From Halorientalis sp. LT38 (GTDB taxonomy: Archaea > Halobacteriota > Halobacteria > Halobacteriales > Haloarculaceae), in NCBI RefSeq assembly GCF_037031225.1, contig NZ_JAYEZN010000001.1, forward strand, positions 2,046,001 to 2,110,000: a DNA stretch of 64,000 nucleotides, written 5' to 3'. Position numbers and translations under genes: made by a program. Under the pieces are notes generated by a model. That model did not search any database. It saw nothing but the letters and a program-made list of their open reading frames with translations, and had not been told where the DNA came from. Below, piece by piece: positions 36,687-44,819 of the stretch (its first letter is position 1; every line of letters starts with the position of its first letter).

Positions 36687-37688
36687 TCAGTCGCCGCCGA
36701 AGGTCTTCTCGGGCGGGACGAACGATCCGATCGACACCGTGTACAGAGACACCGTGGCCACCCGCAACAGGGACGCGACGAGCACCGCGAGGGGAGCGAG
36801 GATGACCCCGGTCGCGATCACCACGACGAACGGGAGCAGGGACGGATCGATCGCCGGTGGCCGGTTCGGCGCGGCGCTGTAGACGGCCGAGAGGAAGTAC
36901 GTCACCAGTATGGCGGGGACGCCGGTGTATATCAGGTGCCGCGACAGCATGGCCAGTTCCTGCTGGAGCGTGACCGTCTTGAAGAACTGCCGCATCGTCG
37001 CGACGGCCTTCAGAAGTTCCACCACGTCGTCTAGCGCCTCGCTCGCCGCCGAGGGGAGTTCCTCGCCGTACTCGCGCTCGAGGGCCCGGCTCGTGTCCAT
37101 GTGATCGGCGTAGTCGGTCCCGAGGGTGAGCAACAGGACCTCGAACGTGTCGTCGAGGTCGTCGGCCGCCGACAGCCGACCGGCGTAGGTCGAGATGGCG
37201 TCGGCGTAGGCGTCGAGGTCCTCCGCGTCCGAAAGCGAGACGGCGGTCCCCCCCGCTCCACGCCGGAGGTCTTCGACGCGACTGCCCAGCGTGTCTCCGA
37301 GGAGGGCGAGGAACTCGCCCGGCTCGTTCGGACTCGCGGCAACGCCCGCCACGGCCTCGACGGAGCGTCGGAACTCGAGCGTCCCCGCCAGTTCATCCGA
37401 GAGCGACCCCGCGGACCCGAACACCCGCGAGAGGACGAGCTGGTTGACCGACAGCGCGACCGTCAAAAGCGTCAACAGACCGGACAACATACCGCTCGAG
37501 AGCACCGTCGAGAAGTTGCTCCCGGCACCGACGTAGACGAGGTCGAAGCCGACCAGCAGCGCTGCGAGGGCGACGAAGAGCACCGAGAGGACACCGGCGA
37601 CGGCCAGTCGATCCCCGGTGACGTAGGCCCACCGGGTCAGCGGGCCGTCGAGGTCACCGTTCCGATTTCTTCCGTGTCCGTCCGACAC
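36687..37688 (-). CDS. haloarchaeal membrane protein in the cysK islet
   Basis: The 333-residue protein has two N-terminal membrane helices (about 25-95), a long acidic helical central domain (about 100-245) and two C-terminal helices (about 255-315). A conserved-looking SAADDLDDTFEVLLLTLGTDY stretch lies in the soluble part. The family is not recognised. The start is GTG at 37688. GC content is as high as the neighbours, unlike the hisA islet gene. It lies between cysK and the duplicated cysK tail, in the same orientation. Confidence 0.75.
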   Translation of the reverse strand: MSDGHGRNRNGDLDGPLTRWAYVTGDRLAVAGVLSVLFVALAALLVGFDLVYVGAGSNFSTVLSSGMLSGLLTLLTVALSVNQLVLSRVFGSAGSLSDELAGTLEFRRSVEAVAGVAASPNEPGEFLALLGDTLGSRVEDLRRGAGGTAVSLSDAEDLDAYADAISTYAGRLSAADDLDDTFEVLLLTLGTDYADHMDTSRALEREYGEELPSAASEALDDVVELLKAVATMRQFFKTVTLQQELAMLSRHLIYTGVPAILVTYFLSAVYSAAPNRPPAIDPSLLPFVVVIATGVILAPLAVLVASLLRVATVSLYTVSIGSFVPPEKTFGGD

Positions 37689-37806
37689 GGTCCAGACCTT
37701 CCACTTCGAGCCGAATAAACTGCGTTCTAGGGCAGCTTACCCGTCCGGTCGCGCGACCTGACCGCAGGGTGATCCACCGCCGTCGAGCGGCGCGAGCGGT
37801 CGCCGG

Positions 37807-38775
37807 CTACGCCTCGTCTTCCGACGGATCGAACAGCTCCGTCGAGAGGTATCGCTCGCCGGTGTCGGGCAGGACGACGACGGTCACCTCCTCGGGGTAA
37901 TCACGTGCAACGTCGAAGGCCGCGGCGGCCGCCGCGCCGCTGGAGATGCCGACCAGCAGGCCGGCCTCGCGGGCCAGCCGACGGGTGGTTTCTTTCGCCC
38001 GATCCTCGCGGATCGTCCGGACCTCGTCGATCACGTCCGGGTCGAGCGTGTCGGGGACGAAACTCGGGCCGATGCCCTGGATGCCGTGGGAACCACCTTC
38101 CCCCTTCGAGAGAATGGGCGAGCCTTCGGGTTCGACCGCCACGGAGCGCAGCGACTCCTTGCCCTGATCTTCCGTGACGTGTTTCGAGACGCCCGTGATC
38201 GTGCCGCCGGTGCCGACGCCGGCGACGACGGCGTCGACCTGCCCGTCGGTGGCTTCCCAGATCTCCGGACCGGTCGTCTCGCGGTGGGCGCGCGGGTTGG
38301 CGTCGTTCTCGAACTGCTGGGGCATGAACCCCTTCTCGACGTCGGCGAGCAGCTCCTCGGCGCGGTCGATGGCCCCGCCCATCCCGCCGTCTGCCGGCGT
38401 CAGTTCGAGGGTGGCGCCCAGCGCCGAGAGCAACTGCCGGCGCTCCTCGCTCATCGAGGCCGGCATGGTCAGCGTCAGGTCGTACCCCTTCGCCGCGCAG
38501 ACGAAGGCCAGCCCGATCCCCGTGTTGCCGCTCGTTGGTTCGATGACGTGCGTCTCGTCGTCGACCAGCCCCTCGTCTTCGGCCTGTTCGATCATCTCGC
38601 GAGCGATCCGGTCCTTGACGGAGAACGGGTTGCCCGCCTCCACCTTCGCGTAGCAGTTCGGGGCGAACTGCGAGAGGTCGACGAGCGGCGTGTCGCCGAT
38701 CAGTTCCGTTGCCGACGCCGCGGCGTCGATCCCGTCTGTACGCCCCTCCCCTGCACGCAGTGGCGTCTCGCTCAT
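37807..38775 (-). CDS. cysK: cysteine synthase (O-acetylserine sulfhydrylase)
   Basis: The 322-residue PLP enzyme makes cysteine from O-acetylserine and sulfide. The PLP lysine is K54 in NPFSVKDRI, the substrate loop is PTSGNTGIGLAF, the phosphate-binding loop is GVGTGGTITGV and the C-terminal serine is in GISSGAAAAAA. The ATG at 38775 (MSETPLRAGEG) is preferred to an upstream in-frame start. Codons encoding the last 25-30 residues are duplicated at 36600-36674, marking an insertion at this gene's 3' end. Confidence 0.95.
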   Translation of the reverse strand: MSETPLRAGEGRTDGIDAAASATELIGDTPLVDLSQFAPNCYAKVEAGNPFSVKDRIAREMIEQAEDEGLVDDETHVIEPTSGNTGIGLAFVCAAKGYDLTLTMPASMSEERRQLLSALGATLELTPADGGMGGAIDRAEELLADVEKGFMPQQFENDANPRAHRETTGPEIWEATDGQVDAVVAGVGTGGTITGVSKHVTEDQGKESLRSVAVEPEGSPILSKGEGGSHGIQGIGPSFVPDTLDPDVIDEVRTIREDRAKETTRRLAREAGLLVGISSGAAAAAAFDVARDYPEEVTVVVLPDTGERYLSTELFDPSEDEA

Positions 38776-38817
38776 CGTACCGCACTGTAGCCGCCGCGAG
38801 CCCCTCAAGTGGCTCCC

Positions 38818-38991
38818 TCAATAGTATGGGGGGTCACCTTCGGTCCCGCCGGCGGCGCAGCCCCAGTCGCGTTCGATGGAGAACCCGCCACAGTCCGCAC
38901 AGATCTGGCGCCGGAGTTCGTACTGCCGGCCACAGCGTTGACACTCGTACTCGCCGCCCGGCCGGGCGAATCGTCTGAGTCGTTCGAGCAC
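38818..38991 (-). CDS. small zinc-ribbon protein
   Basis: A 57-residue protein starting at GTG 38991 (MLERLRRFARPGGEYECQRC) has C17-x2-C20 and C31-x2-C34 forming a zinc ribbon. A further cysteine is in DWGCAAGG. An upstream in-frame GTG at 39009 would add six residues. Small zinc-finger proteins of this kind are numerous in haloarchaea and several affect regulation; this one is uncharacterised. It is divergent from the second PiT transporter. Confidence 0.7.
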   Translation of the reverse strand: MLERLRRFARPGGEYECQRCGRQYELRRQICADCGGFSIERDWGCAAGGTEGDPPYY

Positions 38992-39132
38992 CCCTGCCCC
39001 ACCTACCACGGACTGTCCGCTCCATGTGACATAATTATTCGGCTGCTACCCGCCGCTAGACGCCGCCTACCCCGCCACTGAGAGACGGATGGCGGCAGGT
39101 TATTAGGCGTGCCGCCTGTAGCCGCGCACCGA

Positions 39133-40320
39133 ATGGTCGCCGCAGGCACGATCGCGACGTTTCTGGTCGCCGGAGGGGCGAGTCTCTTCATGGCGTGGGC
39201 AATCGGCGCCGGGTCCTCGGGGTCGACCCCGTTCGCCCCGGCCGTCGGGGCCAACGCCATCTCGGTCATGCGCGCCGGCTTCTTCGTCGGCCTGCTCGGC
39301 CTCGCCGGCGCGGTCCTCCAGGGTGCCAACGTCACGGAGGCGGTCGGCCGCGAACTCGTCCTGAACGCGACGATCTCGCCGATGGCGGCCGTCGTCGCGC
39401 TCCTCACCGCCGCCATCCTGGTCGCCATCGGCGTCTTCGCCGGCTACCCCATCGCCACCGCCTTCACGGTCACGGGCGCGGTCGTCGGCGTCGGCCTGGC
39501 CCTGGGCGGCGACCCCGCCTGGCCGAAGTACCAGGAGATCGCCATCATGTGGGTCGCCACGCCGTTCGTCGGCGGCGGCATCGCCTACGGCGTCGCTCGC
39601 ACCCTCCGCAACGAGCGCGTCCCCGAGTCCGTCGCCGTCCCGCTCCTGGCCGGGGTCGTCGGCGCCGTCCTCGCCATCACGGAGTTCGTCGTCCTCGGGC
39701 CGCCGGGCGAGGCCGCCTCGCTGGCCAGCGTCGGCGCGGCGAACTTCCCGGGTCTCCCGAGCGCCGCCGTCTACGTCGCCGTGGCCCTCGCCGCGGCGGC
39801 CGTCGTCACGCTGGCCCTCTGGCTGGACGTCCGCGAGGATCCCGAGGCCGGCCAGCGCCACTTCCTCCTGGCGCTCGGGGGCCTCGTCGCCTTCTCGGCC
39901 GGCGGGAGCCAGGTCGGCCTCGCGCTCGGCCCCCTCCTGCCGCTGCTCGACCCCTTCGAGGTCCCCCTCGTGGCCGTGCTGTTCGGCGGCGGGTTCGGCC
40001 TCCTGGTCGGGTCCTGGACCGGCGCACCGCGGATGATCAAGGCGCTCTCCCAGGACTACTCCGCGCTGGGCCCGCGCCGTTCCATCGCCGCACTCATCCC
40101 CTCCTTCGCCATCGCCCAGACCGCCGTCTTCTTCGGCATCCCCGTCTCCTTCAACGAGATCATCGTCAGCGCCATCATCGGTAGCGGCTTCGCTGCCGGC
40201 GGCGGGGACGTCAGCGGCAAGAAGATGGGCTACACCGTGCTCGCGTGGATCGCCTCGCTCGCACTCGCCTTCGGCCTCGGCTACGGCGTGTTCACGGCCG
40301 TCGACGCGCTCCTGGCCTGA
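39133..40320 (+). CDS. PiT-family phosphate transporter, second paralogue
   Basis: The 395-residue permease has about eleven hydrophobic segments and the two PiT signature repeats, AWAIGAGSSGSTPFAPAVGA and, in the second half, GIPVSFNEIIVSAIIGSGFA. It differs strongly from the transporter at 16051, so the two may differ in affinity or ion coupling. GGTTATTAGG at 39097-39106 is an upstream TATA box, supporting the ATG at 39133 rather than 39109. Confidence 0.87.
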   Translation: MVAAGTIATFLVAGGASLFMAWAIGAGSSGSTPFAPAVGANAISVMRAGFFVGLLGLAGAVLQGANVTEAVGRELVLNATISPMAAVVALLTAAILVAIGVFAGYPIATAFTVTGAVVGVGLALGGDPAWPKYQEIAIMWVATPFVGGGIAYGVARTLRNERVPESVAVPLLAGVVGAVLAITEFVVLGPPGEAASLASVGAANFPGLPSAAVYVAVALAAAAVVTLALWLDVREDPEAGQRHFLLALGGLVAFSAGGSQVGLALGPLLPLLDPFEVPLVAVLFGGGFGLLVGSWTGAPRMIKALSQDYSALGPRRSIAALIPSFAIAQTAVFFGIPVSFNEIIVSAIIGSGFAAGGGDVSGKKMGYTVLAWIASLALAFGLGYGVFTAVDALLA

Positions 40321-40344
40321 CAAGCTACCCCGCCCGCGCCCTGA

Positions 40345-41745
40345 TCAGTTCTCGGCCGCGGCGTCTTCGGATTCGGCTTCGGGCTCCGCCCCCTCGCCGT
40401 GGCGCTCGGTGCGGGTGATCCGCGCTTTCATGATTCGGGTGTTCTCGACCTGCTCGACGCGGATCTCGACGCCGTCGTACTCGACCTCCTCGCCTTCCTC
40501 GACGAGGCGGCCGGCGAGGTTGAAGATGAATCCAGCGATGGTCTCGAACTCCTCGCCCTCGGGGATGTCGACGTCCAGGGCCTCGTTGACTTCCTCGATG
40601 TTGACCTCCCCCTTGACGATCGCGCTGTCGTCGCCGACGAACTCGATCGGTTCCTCCTCCTCGCCCTCGAGGATCTCGCCGACGATCTCCTCGGTCAGGT
40701 CCTCCATGGTCACCAGCCCTTCCGTGGTCCCGAACTCGTCGATGACGACCACCATGTGCAGGCGGTTCTCGCGCATCTCGGTCAGCAACTCGTCGACGTT
40801 CTTCGACTCGGGGACGTGCAGCGTCGGCTCGATCAGGTCGTCGAGTTCGAGGTCCTCGCCGCCCGACTCCCCGTAGTTGAGGTCTCGGACGAGGTCGCGG
40901 ATGTGGACGACGCCGATGATGTTGTCGAGGCTGGTCTCGTAGACCGGGAGGCGGGCGTGACCGCTCTGGACGCACTGCTCCATCGCCTCGGCGATGGTGG
41001 CGTCCTTCGAGATGGCGTCCACGTCGAGCCGCGGGGTCATGACCTCCTTGGCGATGGTGTTGTTGAACCGGAGCGTGCGCTGGAGCATCTCGCGTTCCTC
41101 CTCCTCGAGGACGCCCTCGCGCTCGCCGGTCTCGATCATGTCGCGGATCTCTTGGCGGGTGACGTAGGAGGTCTCGATGGCGGTCTGGCCGCCCGTGACC
41201 CTGTTTACCTGCTGGGTGAGGAAGTCGAAGACGACGATCAGCGGCCACAGCACCCGCTCGGCGACCTTGAGGGGCCGGGCGATCCGCAGCGCCCACGACT
41301 CCGTGTTCTCGACCGCGTAGGACTTCGGCGCGCTCTCCCCGAACAGGAGCACGAGCGCCGTGATGCCGAACGTGGAGATGGCGACGGCGGCCCCCTGACT
41401 GAAGTAGAGCGCCAGGAGTCCCGTGGTGATCGAGGTCATGGCGATGTTCACGAGGTTGTTCCCGACCAGGATCGTCACGAGCAGTCGGTGGGGGTCCGAC
41501 TTGAGCTGGTCCAGCGTCTTCGCTCCCGGGACGCCGTCGTCGACGAGCGCGTCCACGCGGTGGGCCGCGAGCGAGAACATGGCGATCTCCGAGGAGGAGA
41601 AAAACGCCGACAGCATGAGGAGCAGCAAGATCACGACGACCCCGACGCTGGTGACGAGACCGTCCGTCAGTTCGACTCCTAGAACCTCCGTGACGAGCGG
41701 TCCCGCGAGTGCGAACAGCGGCGCGACGGCCGAGACTGCGCCCAT
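40345..41745 (-). CDS. CNNM/HlyC-CorC family transporter with CBS pair
   Basis: The 466-residue protein has an N-terminal DUF21 membrane domain (about 30-205, with LLMLSAFFSSSEIAMFSLAAHRV and LVGNNLVNIAMTS). A CBS pair follows (about 225-355, VMTPRLDVDAISKDAT, and VIDEFGTTEGLVTMEDLTEEIVG), then a C-terminal CorC_HlyC domain (about 370-450). Family members export magnesium or sodium. The acidic C-terminal tail (EPEAESEDAAAEN) is a halophilic feature. Confidence 0.9.
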   Translation of the reverse strand: MGAVSAVAPLFALAGPLVTEVLGVELTDGLVTSVGVVVILLLLMLSAFFSSSEIAMFSLAAHRVDALVDDGVPGAKTLDQLKSDPHRLLVTILVGNNLVNIAMTSITTGLLALYFSQGAAVAISTFGITALVLLFGESAPKSYAVENTESWALRIARPLKVAERVLWPLIVVFDFLTQQVNRVTGGQTAIETSYVTRQEIRDMIETGEREGVLEEEEREMLQRTLRFNNTIAKEVMTPRLDVDAISKDATIAEAMEQCVQSGHARLPVYETSLDNIIGVVHIRDLVRDLNYGESGGEDLELDDLIEPTLHVPESKNVDELLTEMRENRLHMVVVIDEFGTTEGLVTMEDLTEEIVGEILEGEEEEPIEFVGDDSAIVKGEVNIEEVNEALDVDIPEGEEFETIAGFIFNLAGRLVEEGEEVEYDGVEIRVEQVENTRIMKARITRTERHGEGAEPEAESEDAAAEN

Positions 41746-41908
41746 TACCCGCTCACTTTGCCGTCGGCGGGATTAAGACTTGTCATCCCCGTAACCCGGA
41801 CACGTCGCGGGGGTCGGCCTCGCGACCGGGATTCACTCCAGTCTGCGGCCCCGCGACCGCCTCTCGACGCCCGAAGGGCTTACCCGGGAACCGTCCCTAG
41901 AACGGGCC

Positions 41909-42184
41909 ATGAGCGACCCGGCGATCACACTCTACCGGCTGCAGGCGTGCCCGTTCTGTGAACGCGTCGTCCGCAAACTCGACGCGTACGGCCTCGACTA
42001 CCGCTCGCGGTTCGTCGAACCGATGCACTCCGACCGGAACGTGGTCAAGCGCATCTCCGGCAAACGGACCGTGCCCGCCATCGTCGACGAGGAGACCGGC
42101 GTCACGATGTCCGAGAGCGCCAACATCGTCGCCTACCTCGACCGGACCTACGGGGACGGCGACGCCACGGGAGGTGCCGCCTGA
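41909..42184 (+). CDS. glutaredoxin / GST N-terminal domain protein
   Basis: The 91-residue thioredoxin-fold protein has the redox motif C14-P-F-C17 in LQACPFCERVVRKL, cis-Pro in RTVPAIVDEETG and the C-terminal SANIVAYLDRTYG. It resembles haloarchaeal glutaredoxin-like proteins, which probably use gamma-glutamylcysteine rather than glutathione (established for the group). Its stop overlaps the start of the peroxiredoxin-like gene (TGATG at 42182-42186), so the two products are made together. Confidence 0.85.
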   Translation: MSDPAITLYRLQACPFCERVVRKLDAYGLDYRSRFVEPMHSDRNVVKRISGKRTVPAIVDEETGVTMSESANIVAYLDRTYGDGDATGGAA

Positions 42185-42723
42185 TGGTCATGGGACTGGA
42201 CTTCGAGGTGGTCGACCTCCCGCCGGCCGACCACCCCGCCGAGGGCGACCAGGCCCCCGACTTCGAGCGCCCCCTGGTCAACGACGAGTACTGGGCGGAC
42301 GTCTCGCTCTCGGACCTCACCGCCGAGGGCCCCGTCCTCCTGCTCTTTCACACGATGGACGGCGCCTTCCCGACGACCTACATGTGGAACGAGATCCGGG
42401 ACCGCCAGTGGGGCCACCGTGGTCACGACGACGATCTGACCGTCGTCGGCCTCTCGGTCTCCTCCCCCTACGAGCACAAGGACACGATCCACGAGCGCGG
42501 GATCGATGACGCCGGCTACCGCCTCTTCTCCGATCCGCAGAACGGCGTCGCCGAGGCGTACGGCATCGCCCACGAACTCGACGGGATGGCGGGCGTCAGC
42601 GAACCCCGGCCCGCCGCCTTCCTGCTGGACGAAGAGCGCGTGATCCGGTACGCCTGGGTGGCCGAGACGTGGCCCCAGTTCCCAGATTACGACGAGATCG
42701 AAGCCGCCATCGACGACCTGTAG
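42184..42723 (+). CDS. peroxiredoxin-like protein without cysteines
   Basis: The 179-residue AhpC/TSA-fold protein has EGDQAPDFERPLVNDEYW, VSLSDLTAEGPVLLLFHT and RPAAFLLDEERVIRYAW. In peroxiredoxins the catalytic cysteine follows the strand corresponding to VLLLFHT, but here the segment reads MDGAFPTTYMWNE and the whole protein has no cysteine. It cannot work as a normal peroxidase; it may bind a substrate or partner, possibly the coupled glutaredoxin. The start is ATG 42184 or, two codons later, 42190. Confidence 0.82.
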   Translation: MVMGLDFEVVDLPPADHPAEGDQAPDFERPLVNDEYWADVSLSDLTAEGPVLLLFHTMDGAFPTTYMWNEIRDRQWGHRGHDDDLTVVGLSVSSPYEHKDTIHERGIDDAGYRLFSDPQNGVAEAYGIAHELDGMAGVSEPRPAAFLLDEERVIRYAWVAETWPQFPDYDEIEAAIDDL

Positions 42724-42760
42724 CGACCGACTTTTTGCCGTCGGCGGCCGACTTCGATCC

Positions 42761-43339
42761 ATGACCGACGCCGACCTCGACGCTGCGGCCGACGCCCTGC
42801 GGGCCGGCGACCTCGTCGTCTACCCCACGGAAACCGTCTACGGCCTCGGCGCGGACGCCACCGACCCCGCGGCCGTCGAGCGCGTCTTCGCGGCCAAGGA
42901 CCGCGACCGCGAAAAACCGGTCTCCATGGCGGTGCCGGACGTCGAGACGGCCCTGGAGTACACCGCCCCCACCGCCGAGGAGCGGGCCTTCATGCACGAG
43001 TTCCTGCCCGGCCCGGTGACCCTCCTGGTCGACCGGACAGACGCCCTTCCCGACGTCCTGACCGCGGGCGGCGAGCGGGTCGGCGTCCGCGTCCCCGATC
43101 ACGAGATGGCGCTCGATCTGCTGGAACGGTTCGAGCCGATCACCGCCACGAGCGCCAACGTCAGCGGGACGGGGAGCGTCCGCGAACTCGACGAACTGGG
43201 CGACCCGATCCGGGAGGCCGCCGCGGTCCTCATCGACGGCGGCCGGACCCCCGGCGGCGGGAGCACCGTCGTCGACGTCTCCACCGGTGAGATCCTCCGG
43301 CGCGGCGCGCTGGCCGACGAGATCGACGCCTGGCTCTAG
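42761..43339 (+). CDS. sua5: Sua5/YrdC threonylcarbamoyl-AMP synthase
   Basis: The 192-residue YrdC domain makes threonylcarbamoyl-AMP for the t6A37 modification of ANN-decoding tRNAs. Motifs are GDLVVYPTETVYGLGADAT, KDRDREKPVSMAV, GPVTLLVDRTDALPDVL and the ATSANVSG loop. It is the short YrdC form without a Sua5 C-terminal domain. The stop is followed by a short gap before the convergent citrate synthase terminator. Confidence 0.93.
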   Translation: MTDADLDAAADALRAGDLVVYPTETVYGLGADATDPAAVERVFAAKDRDREKPVSMAVPDVETALEYTAPTAEERAFMHEFLPGPVTLLVDRTDALPDVLTAGGERVGVRVPDHEMALDLLERFEPITATSANVSGTGSVRELDELGDPIREAAAVLIDGGRTPGGGSTVVDVSTGEILRRGALADEIDAWL

Positions 43340-43383
43340 GGTAGTCGTCGCGCCACTGCTCGATAACGTGGAACTCGCGTCCG

Positions 43384-43407
43384 AAAAAGGCGCTCAGCGA
43401 GTGAGCG
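43384..43407 (-). terminator. hairpin plus U-run terminator of citrate synthase
   Basis: On the reverse strand CGCTCA-CTCGC-TGAGCG forms a 6 bp stem with a 5-base loop, followed after two bases by five T residues (43384-43388 on the plus strand). It is located 14-37 bases past the citrate synthase stop. It looks like a classical intrinsic terminator. Confidence 0.6.
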
Positions 43408-43420
43408 GTTGCGATCGCTC

Positions 43421-44557
43421 CTATCGCTCGTCGACCGGCACGAACTCCTCGCCGGTCGACCCGATGTAGCGTCCGCGCGGGCGGATCAGCCGGTTGTCGT
43501 CGTACTGCTCGAGGATGTGCGCGATCCAGCCACCGACGCGGCTCATCGCGAAGATGGGGGTGTAGATGTCGACCGGGATGCCCATCTGGTAGTACGTCGA
43601 GGCGGAGTAGAAGTCGACGTTCGGAGCCAGGCCCTTCTCGTCCATCATCCAGTCCTCGATGGAGGTCGAGTACTCGAACCACTTCAGCGAGCCGGCGGCC
43701 TCGCCGAGGGCCTTGGACTTGTCGGAGAGGATCCGCGCGCGCGGGTCCTTGACGTTGTAGACGCGGTGACCGAAGCCGGGGACGCGCTCGCCGGCTTCGA
43801 GCTTGTCCTTGGCCCACTCGACCGGCTCCTTGCCGGACTCGTCGAGTTCGAGCAGGGCCTCCATGACGTCCTGGTTCGCGCCGCCGTGGAGCGAGCCCGA
43901 GAGCGCGCCGATACCGCCGGGGATGGCCGAGTGCAGGTCCGCGAGCGTCGAGGAGATAACCATCGAAGAGAAGGTCGAGGCGTTCAGGCCGTGGTCGGCG
44001 TGGAGCACCAGCGCCATGTCGAACGTCTCGGCGAGCACCTCGTCGGGCTCCTCGCCGTTGAGCATGTAGAGGAAGTTCTCGGCGTGATCGAGGTCCTCGC
44101 GGGGCGCGACCGGCTCCTCGCCGTCGCGGATGCGCGTGAAGGCCGCGATGATCGTCGGGATTTTCGCTGTGATGCGCCGGCCCTTGCGGAGGTTCGCCTC
44201 GCGGTCCTGCGGGTCGGCGCCGGCGTCGGGGTCGTGCGCCGAGAGGCTCGACACCGCGGTCCGCAGCGCGGCCATCGGGTTCTCGTCGGCCTCGGCCAGC
44301 GAGCGCACCACGTCGTAGACGTCGTCGTGAAGCTCGCGCTCGGCGCTCATCTCCTCGGTGAAGCTGGCCAGATCCTCGCTGTTCGGGAGGTGGCCGTGCC
44401 AGAGCAGGTACAGCACTTCCTCGTAGCTCGCGTCACGTGCCAGATCGTCGATGGAGTAGCCCCGGTAGATGAGTTCGCCGGCGTCACCGTCGATGTAACT
44501 CAGTACCGACTCGGCGACCAGGACACCCTCAAGCCCTTTTTTGAGCTCGTCGGACAT
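43421..44557 (-). CDS. citZ: citrate synthase
   Basis: The 378-residue enzyme condenses acetyl-CoA and oxaloacetate. Catalytic regions are ALVLHADHGLNASTFS, SLHGGANQDVMEAL, RVPGFGHRVYNVKDPRA and PNVDFYSASTYYQMGIP. The start MSDELKKGLEGVLV at 44557 is the family N-terminus and is preceded by a strong reverse-strand box GATAATGCTTAA (44581-44592) for a leaderless mRNA. A longer start at 44614 is rejected because it would include that promoter. Confidence 0.96.
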   Translation of the reverse strand: MSDELKKGLEGVLVAESVLSYIDGDAGELIYRGYSIDDLARDASYEEVLYLLWHGHLPNSEDLASFTEEMSAERELHDDVYDVVRSLAEADENPMAALRTAVSSLSAHDPDAGADPQDREANLRKGRRITAKIPTIIAAFTRIRDGEEPVAPREDLDHAENFLYMLNGEEPDEVLAETFDMALVLHADHGLNASTFSSMVISSTLADLHSAIPGGIGALSGSLHGGANQDVMEALLELDESGKEPVEWAKDKLEAGERVPGFGHRVYNVKDPRARILSDKSKALGEAAGSLKWFEYSTSIEDWMMDEKGLAPNVDFYSASTYYQMGIPVDIYTPIFAMSRVGGWIAHILEQYDDNRLIRPRGRYIGSTGEEFVPVDER

Positions 44558-44819
44558 ACGCTCCGCTTCTCTATCTGCCGGGTTAAGCATTATCTTTTCG
44601 CCGAGACAATCCACGCGACTGTCGCCCGATTTCTGGACGCGCGTCCTCGGAATGTGGCAGAAACCGTGAGCATTCCGAAAGGATGCGCCACCATCCGACG
44701 GCCTCCCACGTGAGATAGTCCCAAAACTTGTGAGTTCCCAGGTCGGATCGGCGCCGAGTCGGACCAGGGCCGGTCACCACCGGGCAATGTTTTTCCCCCA
44801 GCGTCGAGCACTGGGAGGT

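Noticed and set aside
36687-37806. Terminal inverted repeats like those of the 749 bp element around the cysK, hisA and hisB islets
   Set aside because: None found at the islet borders; these three appear to use a different mechanism based on gene 3' ends.
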